NCBI GenBank assembly: GCA_028287605.1
Contig: JAQBPI010000179.1
Location: forward strand, 1 to 7,047
Direction: 5' to 3'
DNA length: 7,047 nucleotides
Origin: Chloroflexota bacterium
GTDB taxonomy: Bacteria > Chloroflexota > Dormibacteria > Aeolococcales > Aeolococcaceae
Positions 1 to 4,413 of the stretch are shown here, piece by piece (position 1 is the stretch's first letter; each line of letters starts with the position of its first letter). The notes under the pieces were generated by a model. That model was not told the DNA's origin and made no database searches. It saw nothing but the letters and a program-made list of their open reading frames with translations. A program made the translations under genes and the position numbers.

Positions 1-304
1 AGCCGGCGCTGATCGCCGCGGTCTGGCCGAAGTTGCGGCGGAACTGGATGACCCGGACCCGGGGGTCGCGGTCGTGCCAGGCCATCGCCATGGCGCCGGT
101 GGCGTCGGGGCTGCCGTCGTCGACGAGAATGACCTCGGCCGTCTCGGGCATGCCGTCGAGGACGGCGAGCAGCTCCTCGACGGCGTAGTCGACGTTCTCC
201 TCCTCCCTGTAGAGGGGGACGACCACGGTGAGGTCGACGGCGTACTCGACCGGCTCCGCCCGCAGGGACGCCTCGGCGGCGAAGGGTCGCATCTCGACGG
301 CCAT
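1..304 (-). CDS. Family 2 glycosyltransferase, polyprenyl-phosphate sugar synthase type (3' part outside window)
   Basis: Only the first 101 residues are present; the gene runs off the low-coordinate edge. The start of a GT-A fold is clear. A first beta strand and nucleotide-binding segment (VVVPLYREEENV, residues 27-38) is followed by the VDDGS motif (61-65), whose aspartates bind the nucleotide sugar. RRNFGQTAAISAG (89-101) follows, a signature shared by DPM1, GtrB and ArnC-like enzymes. Such enzymes move a sugar from a nucleotide donor to polyprenyl phosphate on the cytoplasmic membrane face. The ATG at 304-302 shares one base with the epimerase stop codon (TGATG), and an AGGAGG lies 7 bases upstream, so this start is well supported; ATG at residue 5 is less likely. 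The C-terminal membrane helices expected for GtrB-like enzymes cannot be checked. The sugar is not identifiable from this fragment; a uronic acid is inferred from the two genes upstream. Confidence 0.87.
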   Translation of the reverse strand, partial: MAVEMRPFAAEASLRAEPVEYAVDLTVVVPLYREEENVDYAVEELLAVLDGMPETAEVILVDDGSPDATGAMAMAWHDRDPRVRVIQFRRNFGQTAAISAG

Positions 305-1290
305 CAGGCGGCCTCCTCCTCGCCGTGGCCGGAGACCATGGCGTGGTACCACTCGACGAAGCGGGTGAGCCCGTCGACGATCGGGGTGCTGGGCCGGTAG
401 CCGAGCTCGTCCCGCGCCCGCGAGACGTCAGCGTAGGTGATGGGGACGTCGCCCGCCTGCTCGGGCAGGTGGCGCACCCGCAGCGGCCGCCCGACGCGCT
501 CGGCGATCATCTCGGCCAGGCCGAGCAGCGGCGTGGTCGCGGTGGTGCCGAGGTTGTAGATGCGGTAGCCGCGGGGGGCGTCGAGGGCGCGCAGCACGCC
601 GCCGACGATGTCCTCGACGAAGGTGTAGTCGCGCCGCGAGGTGCCGTCCCCGTAGAGCTCGACCTCCTCGCCGGCATGGATCAGCCGGGTGAACTTGTGG
701 ATCGCCATCTCCGGGCGCTGCCGCGGGCCGTAGACCGTGAAGAAGCGCAGGCAGGCGATGTCCATGCCGTAGATGTGGTGGTAGGCGTGGCAGGCCAGCT
801 CGTTGGCCCGCTTGGTCGACGCGTAGGGCGACGAGGGGCGGTCGGCCGGCTCGGACTCGCGGAACGGGATCGGCGAGGTGGCGCCGTACACCGACGAGGA
901 GGAGCCGAACACGAAGTGCCCGCTGGGGTGCCTCCGGGCGAACTCCAGCATCATGGTGGTGCCGCGCACGTTGACGTCGTCGTAGAGCATCGGCTCCTGG
1001 ATGCTGGGCCGCACCCCGGCCCGGGCCGCCAGGTGGATCACCCCGTGGAAGGGGGCGTGCCCCCAGGCGCGGGCGAGGGTCCGCTCGTCGCGGATGTCGC
1101 CCTCGACCAGGAGGTACCGGGGATCGGCAAGCGCCCGCTCGACGTTCCGGCGCTTGATGGCCGGATCGTAGAAGGTGTCGAAGTTGTCCACGACCACGAC
1201 GCGGTCGCCCCGCGCGAGCAGGGCCTCCGCGACGTGGCTGCCGATGAACCCCGCTCCTCCGGTGAGCAGGACGGTGCGCTCCGAGCTCAC
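304..1290 (-). CDS. SDR-family NAD-dependent sugar-nucleotide epimerase, probable UDP-glucuronate 4-epimerase
   Basis: This 328-residue protein has the normal length for an extended short-chain dehydrogenase. Residues 11-17 (GGAGFIG) form the GxxGxxG NAD-binding loop, D35 at the end of the second strand should bind the adenosine ribose, and GDIRD (64-68) contacts adenine. The catalytic set is the serine cluster 130-133 plus Y156 and K160 (YASTK). FFTVYGPRQRPEMAIHKF (183-200) resembles the segment typical of UDP-glucuronate 4-epimerases (LspL/CapI type), and GTSRRDYTFVEDIV (216-229) is the usual substrate-side motif. The expected reaction is cytoplasmic interconversion of UDP-glucuronate and UDP-galacturonate. 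The upstream gene makes UDP-glucuronate, which supports this. Other substrates (UDP-glucose, dTDP- or GDP-sugars) are possible. The start is GTG at 1290, overlapping the UDP-glucose dehydrogenase stop by four bases (GTGA), with CGAGGG six bases upstream. The open frame continues much further upstream, but that extension lies out of frame over the dehydrogenase gene. Confidence 0.88.
   Translation of the reverse strand: MSSERTVLLTGGAGFIGSHVAEALLARGDRVVVVDNFDTFYDPAIKRRNVERALADPRYLLVEGDIRDERTLARAWGHAPFHGVIHLAARAGVRPSIQEPMLYDDVNVRGTTMMLEFARRHPSGHFVFGSSSSVYGATSPIPFRESEPADRPSSPYASTKRANELACHAYHHIYGMDIACLRFFTVYGPRQRPEMAIHKFTRLIHAGEEVELYGDGTSRRDYTFVEDIVGGVLRALDAPRGYRIYNLGTTATTPLLGLAEMIAERVGRPLRVRHLPEQAGDVPITYADVSRARDELGYRPSTPIVDGLTRFVEWYHAMVSGHGEEEAA
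312..317 (-). promoter_or_regulatory. Ribosome-binding site of the GT2 gene, inside the epimerase 3' end
   Basis: AGGAGG on the minus strand sits 7 bases before the ATG at 304. It is encoded by the run of glutamate codons (EEE) at the C-terminus of the epimerase. It fixes the GT2 start and points to translational coupling of the two genes. Confidence 0.7.
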
Positions 1291-2645
1291 GCCACGCCCT
1301 CGGACTCGAGGCGGACGCGGTCGGTGGCGCGCCGGCCCCAGAGCACCACGCCGGGCTGACGTCCCATGCCGTGGTAGGTGAAGCCGGTGGCGGCCATCTC
1401 GTCGCGGTCGAGGCAGTTGCGCCCGTCCACGATGAGCGGCCGGTTGACCAGGTGACGCACCCGGTTCCAGTTCAGGTGGAGGTACTCGGGCCACTCGGTG
1501 ACCAGGGCGATGCAGTCGGCGCCCTCCATGGCGTCGTACGCGGTCTCCGCCAGCTCGACGCCGGGGAGCAGGGGGGCGGCCTTCTCCATGGCGACGGGGT
1601 CGTGGGCGACCACGTTGGCCCCCAGCTCCATCAGCCGCATCGCCACGTCGATGCTGCACGCCTGGCGCATGTCGTCGGTGCCGGGCTTGAAGGCGAGGCC
1701 GAGGATGGCGATCCTCTTCCCCTCCAGGGGACCCTCGACGGCGGCGCGGATCTTGCTGACGAAGCGCATGCGCTGCTGGTCGTTGACCTCGATGGCCGTC
1801 TTCAGCATCCAGAAGCTGTAGCCGTAGCGGCCCGCCGCCTGGTCGAGGGCGCGCACGTCCTTGGGGAAGCACGAGCCGCCGAAGCCGAGGCCGGCGTTGA
1901 GGAAGGCGCGTCCGATGCGGGGGTCGAGGCCCATCCCGTGGGCCCGCGCGTCGACGTCGCCGCCCATGCTGTCGCAGACGTTGGCGATCTCGTTGATGAA
2001 GGAGATCTTCAGCGCGAGGAAGGAGTTGCTGCCGTACTTGATCAGCTCGGCGCTGGTGTTGTCGGTGCGCACCACCTCGGCTCCGGGCACGCCCATGACG
2101 TCGGCGACCCGCTCGCAGGCCTCTCGGTCCTGGCCGCCCACCACCACCCGGGTGGCGGTGCGCACGTCCGCGATGGCCGCGCCCTCGCGGAGGAACTCGG
2201 GGCAGGAGACGATCGGGATGGTGAAGGGCTCGCCTCGGAGCTGCTGCTGCAGCCGGGCGCTGGTGCCGGGAGGCACCGTGCTCTTCATCACCAGGACGGT
2301 CCCGGGACGGGCTCCGGCCCGCACCGTGGCGATCACCTGCTCGACGGCGGTGAGATCGGCGCGGCCGTCGGACCGGGGCGGGGTGCCCACCGCCACCACC
2401 ACCATGGTGGCCACGGAGAGGGCCTCCTCCCAGTCGCCGGTCACCCGCAGGTGGCCGGCCTCGAGGGCGGCGCGCAGCAGTTGCTCGAGCCCCGGCTCGT
2501 AGATCGGCACCCGGCCCTCGGCGAGGGTCTGACGGCGCTCGGGGTCGACCTCGACCATCACGATCCTTCGATCGGAGGACGCGAGGCAGGCGCCGGTCAC
2601 GAGGCCGACGTATCCAGCTCCGGCGATAGCGATTGTGTGGTCCAT
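1287..2645 (-). CDS. ugd: UDP-glucose 6-dehydrogenase
   Basis: This enzyme oxidises UDP-glucose twice with NAD to UDP-glucuronate in the cytoplasm. The 452-residue length is normal for the family. The N-terminal Rossmann domain opens with IAGAGYVGL (7-15) and has an acidic ribose-binding stretch VEVDPER (31-37), VGTPP (86-90) and STVPPGT (122-128). The substrate and catalytic region shows CPEFLREG (148-155), K204, N208 and GFGGSCFPKD (254-263) with the catalytic cysteine C259. The C-terminal UDP-binding domain carries GLAFKPGTDD (316-325) and VDGRN (406-410). No key residue is missing. The ATG at 2645 directly begins the Rossmann strand and has AGGAAGG five bases upstream; an in-frame ATG 46 codons earlier gives an Arg-rich extension that does not resemble the family. 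The gene is first of an overlapping trio with the epimerase and GT2 genes, so its promoter probably drives all three. Confidence 0.96.
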   Translation of the reverse strand: MDHTIAIAGAGYVGLVTGACLASSDRRIVMVEVDPERRQTLAEGRVPIYEPGLEQLLRAALEAGHLRVTGDWEEALSVATMVVVAVGTPPRSDGRADLTAVEQVIATVRAGARPGTVLVMKSTVPPGTSARLQQQLRGEPFTIPIVSCPEFLREGAAIADVRTATRVVVGGQDREACERVADVMGVPGAEVVRTDNTSAELIKYGSNSFLALKISFINEIANVCDSMGGDVDARAHGMGLDPRIGRAFLNAGLGFGGSCFPKDVRALDQAAGRYGYSFWMLKTAIEVNDQQRMRFVSKIRAAVEGPLEGKRIAILGLAFKPGTDDMRQACSIDVAMRLMELGANVVAHDPVAMEKAAPLLPGVELAETAYDAMEGADCIALVTEWPEYLHLNWNRVRHLVNRPLIVDGRNCLDRDEMAATGFTYHGMGRQPGVVLWGRRATDRVRLESEGVA

Positions 2646-2650
2646 CCGTC

Positions 2651-2657
2651 CCTTCCT
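2651..2657 (-). promoter_or_regulatory. Ribosome-binding site of ugd
   Basis: AGGAAGG on the minus strand ends five bases before the ATG at 2645. This good Shine-Dalgarno match selects the 452-residue start. Its 3' end and the start codon lie within one arm (2644-2652) of an inverted repeat with 2679-2687, so it could be masked in a longer transcript. Confidence 0.7.
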
Positions 2658-2665
2658 GGCGGGTG

Positions 2666-2694
2666 ATCTTGAACCATGGGGACGGATTTGTGAA
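2666..2694 (-). promoter_or_regulatory. Candidate promoter of the ugd-epimerase-GT2 operon
   Basis: On the minus strand TTCACA (2694-2689, five of six bases of the sigma-70 -35 consensus) is followed after exactly 17 bases by CAAGAT (2671-2666, three of six bases of the -10 consensus). The -10 box ends 20 bases before the ugd ATG, which would leave a leader of about 13 bases that still includes the ribosome-binding site. The spacing is ideal but the -10 box is weak, and in GC-rich genomes this can arise by chance. The -35 box lies in the loop of a short inverted repeat (2679-2686 with 2699-2706), which could be an operator. Confidence 0.4.
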
Positions 2695-2714
2695 CCCTTC
2701 CGTCCCACCTCTCT

Positions 2715-2730
2715 GGTCCGGGCTCGGACC
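2715..2730. repeat. Short perfect hairpin GGTCCG / CGGACC
   Basis: GGTCCG (2715-2720), a four-base loop and CGGACC (2725-2730) form a perfect six-pair stem about 20 bases upstream of the candidate -35 box. No U-tract follows on either strand. It could be a protein-binding site or a leader structure; at this base composition chance is also possible. Confidence 0.4.
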
Positions 2731-2824
2731 GCCACCCGTGGGCACCTCGTCCGTCCGAGGGTAAGACGGCGCTTTCCATGCAAACTTGCGGCTCGCCCCG
2801 CCCCCGGGATGACATTGCCCCGGG

Positions 2825-2843
2825 CGCCGGCCGGCAGCCGGCG
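2825..2843. repeat. Strong GC hairpin CGCCGGC / GCCGGCG
   Basis: A perfect seven-pair stem, CGCCGGC (2825-2831) with GCCGGCG (2837-2843), has a five-base loop. It is flanked by CCCGGG palindromes at 2803-2808 and 2819-2824 and by a GCCCC/GGGGC hairpin at 2849-2862. No U-tract follows, so it is not a standard intrinsic terminator, but the cluster could slow polymerase between the two transcription units. Confidence 0.45.
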
Positions 2844-2942
2844 TCAGGGCCCCGCAGGGGGCGCCGACGGGGTCCCGAGGACGGCCGGGTGGTGGGCATC
2901 GCTGCCTGGTTCGACCTCGATAGCAGGTGCACAGCTGGCCCC

Positions 2943-2979
2943 CCTGGCACATTCTGCCAGGTTTTCCCACTTCCTGGCA
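2943..2979 (-). repeat. TGCCAGG three-arm repeat with mutually exclusive hairpins
   Basis: On the minus strand TGCCAGG (2979-2973), CCTGGCA (2961-2955) and TGCCAGG (2949-2943) occur in a row. The middle arm pairs with all seven bases of either flank, with an 11-base or a 5-base loop. On the plus strand the tighter hairpin (2943-2961) is followed by TTTT (2962-2965), so it could act weakly as a terminator of antisense transcription toward the upstream gene. Function is not shown. Confidence 0.55.
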
Positions 2980-3059
2980 CGAACATGCGTACGCGTACGG
3001 CCCACGGGCCCGGTTTGTACGGCCCTTGGCCCGAACATGCGTGTGCCATGGGGAAACCC
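2959..3059 (-). repeat. About 101-base imperfect palindrome adjoining the upstream gene's stop codon
   Basis: On the minus strand the outer arms are GGGTTTCCCCA (3059-3049) and TGGGAAAACCT (2969-2959), which pair at ten of eleven positions counting one G-U pair. Inside, TGGCAC (3048-3043) pairs with GTGCCA (2980-2975), leaving a five-base bulge on one side. Further in, GCATG segments and CGTAC (3021-3017) with GTACG (2998-2994) extend the structure. The first arm starts at the last base of the TAG stop codon. It may be a 3' end structure that stabilises the upstream mRNA, a terminator without a U-tract, or a small palindromic repeat element. Confidence 0.55.
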
Positions 3060-4393
3060 TAGGGCGCCAACACGTTCCCCGCGATGCCCATCGCCTCGGA
3101 GGTGACGAAGTTCTCGTCGACCGAGGTGTGGTTGGGACCGCTGTGGTTCGTGTACACGCCGAAGCTGGGGGTGGTGCGGTAGACATAGCCGTGCAGGGCG
3201 TTCTGCCAGAGCTTCGAGAGAACCACCGACTGCATCTCGGCGATGCGCTGGTCCTGCCCGCCCACCTCGCGGTTGAGGTGGTCGACCGTGGTCAGCATCC
3301 AGGCCTGCCGGCTCTCCTTGTAGGCGCTCTGGAGGCCCTTGCCGTCGGCGTCCACGGAGAAGAAGAAGCCGCCGCTCAGGGTGTCGTGGAGGCCCATGGT
3401 GGGGCTGTAGAGCTGGTCGACCGCCGCCTTCACCGAGGCCAGGATCTGCGGGTCCTTGAGATGGTCGTAGACGGTGAGCAGGGCGTCCAGGGTCTGGGCC
3501 TGCTCGCCCAGCTTGATCTGCGCCTGCCCGACGCTGTCGCCGCCCGGGGACCAGTTCATCTGCAGCGGGTAGAGATGCGTGGTGGGGTTCTGGGCGTCGG
3601 CGAGCAGGTGGTGGGCGGTGGAGCGGGCGGCGGCGGTGAGCTGCGCGTCGTTGTAGCGGGCCCCGGCGTCGGCGAAGGCGGCCGCCGACTCGGCGGCGAA
3701 GTCGGTGCGGTAGTTGCTGTGCGACTTGTCCACCACGGTGCCGGCGGACGAGTTGTAGAAGTTCCGGTGGACGGCGTTCACGAAGGTGTGGGCCATCTGG
3801 TCCCAGCCCGCCCCGGGCTCGAAGCGGTCGAGGTCGCGCAGCTGGAAGTAGATCCACGAGCGGTAGTAGGTGTAGCCGGCGAACTCCGCCTTGACGATCG
3901 GCTCCATGCGCGCCGCGTCGGCGTCGAAGGAGTGGTCGCTCGGGTAGTAGAACTTGTAGGCGCGCAGGTTGCGCAGGTACATCAGGTCGGTGACCGGGTC
4001 GTGGCGCGGCGACGCGCCGTTCTGGTCGTCGCTCAGCCCGGTGGTCTGAACGTTGGTGTTGTCGCTGGCGGTGCTGAGGTTGCCGTCCCAGACGCCCCGC
4101 CAGTTGACGAACAGGCCGCCGGTCACGCTGCTGCCCTTGGTGGGCGGCGCATCGGGATTGAAGGCGCTGGTGTGCATCTCGTTGAGGATGTCGGCCAGCC
4201 GCCTGGCGGCGGTGGCCGGGATCGGCGCCCCCGTGGCTCCGGGCCCGGTCGGCCCGACCACCACCGGGAAGGACGGCGACGGGATCGCGACGGACGGCGC
4301 CCCGGAGCCGCGGGCGACCATCAGCACCACCACGGCGGCGACCAACGCGGTGATCGCGGTGAGCCCGATCAGGGCCTGCTGTCGTCTGGTCAT
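3059..4393 (-). CDS. Membrane-anchored or secreted protein of unknown function, mainly helical, glycosidase-like
   Basis: The 444-residue protein starts MTRRQQ and has one strongly hydrophobic stretch (about residues 7-27). It therefore has either a signal peptide or an N-terminal anchor with the rest outside the membrane. No lipobox cysteine is present. A Pro/Gly/Ala/Ser-rich linker (about 30-60) follows. The body looks like repeated helical hairpins with aromatic, Gly-rich turns, for example TYYRSWIYFQLRDLDRF (175-191) and GGFFFSVDADGKG (341-353). This pattern recalls (alpha/alpha)6-barrel sugar-active proteins such as GH76 or N-acylglucosamine 2-epimerase relatives. I do not recognise a specific family, and no catalytic residues can be assigned; D348 and D350 are candidates only. 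The ATG at 4393 has GAGGAG four bases upstream. It lies 20 bases after the GT-C gene, so the two are probably co-transcribed and act on the same glycan. Expression without function is what I am sure of. Confidence 0.85.
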   Translation of the reverse strand: MTRRQQALIGLTAITALVAAVVVLMVARGSGAPSVAIPSPSFPVVVGPTGPGATGAPIPATAARRLADILNEMHTSAFNPDAPPTKGSSVTGGLFVNWRGVWDGNLSTASDNTNVQTTGLSDDQNGASPRHDPVTDLMYLRNLRAYKFYYPSDHSFDADAARMEPIVKAEFAGYTYYRSWIYFQLRDLDRFEPGAGWDQMAHTFVNAVHRNFYNSSAGTVVDKSHSNYRTDFAAESAAAFADAGARYNDAQLTAAARSTAHHLLADAQNPTTHLYPLQMNWSPGGDSVGQAQIKLGEQAQTLDALLTVYDHLKDPQILASVKAAVDQLYSPTMGLHDTLSGGFFFSVDADGKGLQSAYKESRQAWMLTTVDHLNREVGGQDQRIAEMQSVVLSKLWQNALHGYVYRTTPSFGVYTNHSGPNHTSVDENFVTSEAMGIAGNVLAP

Positions 4394-4413
4394 GATTCTC
4401 CTCGAGGCCCTGC

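Larger units (their letters stand above)
2644..2706 (-). repeat. Three-arm repeat over the ugd promoter, ribosome-binding site and start codon
   Basis: On the minus strand three arms follow one another: GGGACGGA (2706-2699), ATCCGTCCC (2687-2679) and GGGACGGAT (2652-2644). The middle arm pairs perfectly with either neighbour: eight pairs upstream with a 12-base loop, or nine pairs downstream with a 26-base loop. The downstream arm includes the end of the ugd ribosome-binding site and the first two bases of its start codon. The repeats are plainly visible; any regulatory role is inference. Confidence 0.6.
2646..3058. other. 413-base intergenic region, repeat-rich and without a convincing gene
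   Basis: This is the only long stretch without a gene. Read on the minus strand it holds, in order, a long imperfect palindrome (about 3059-2959), a TGCCAGG three-arm repeat (2979-2943), a very GC-rich block with a perfect hairpin (2843-2825) and two CCCGGG palindromes (2819-2824, 2803-2808), another hairpin (2730-2715), and then the ugd promoter region. Open frames cross it on both strands, but they have no ribosome-binding sites, are rich in Arg, Pro and Gly, and overlap the flanking genes out of frame. I see no classical hairpin plus U-tract terminator on the minus strand. Confidence 0.7.

Noticed and set aside
2943..2965. Plus-strand hairpin plus TTTT as an intrinsic terminator
   Set aside because: The stem is only seven pairs with four T residues, and no plus-strand gene ends nearby. 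It is kept only as a possible block to antisense transcription.
2980..3042. The repeated 11-base motif as a CRISPR remnant
   Set aside because: There are only two copies of 11 bases, no regular spacer series and no cas genes.
2597..3049. A 150-codon minus-strand frame across the intergenic region
   Set aside because: The ATG at 3049 has no Shine-Dalgarno, the frame overlaps the ugd start out of frame, and the composition (Pro/Gly/Arg/Ser) does not look like a protein.
304..3186. A 960-codon open frame on the minus strand ending in the epimerase
   Set aside because: Only its last 328 codons are the real gene. The rest reads ugd and the intergenic region out of frame and gives Arg/Pro/Gly-rich sequence with no family resemblance.
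3059..4393. Lipoprotein call for the helical outer protein
   Set aside because: There is no cysteine after the hydrophobic N-terminal segment, so no lipobox.
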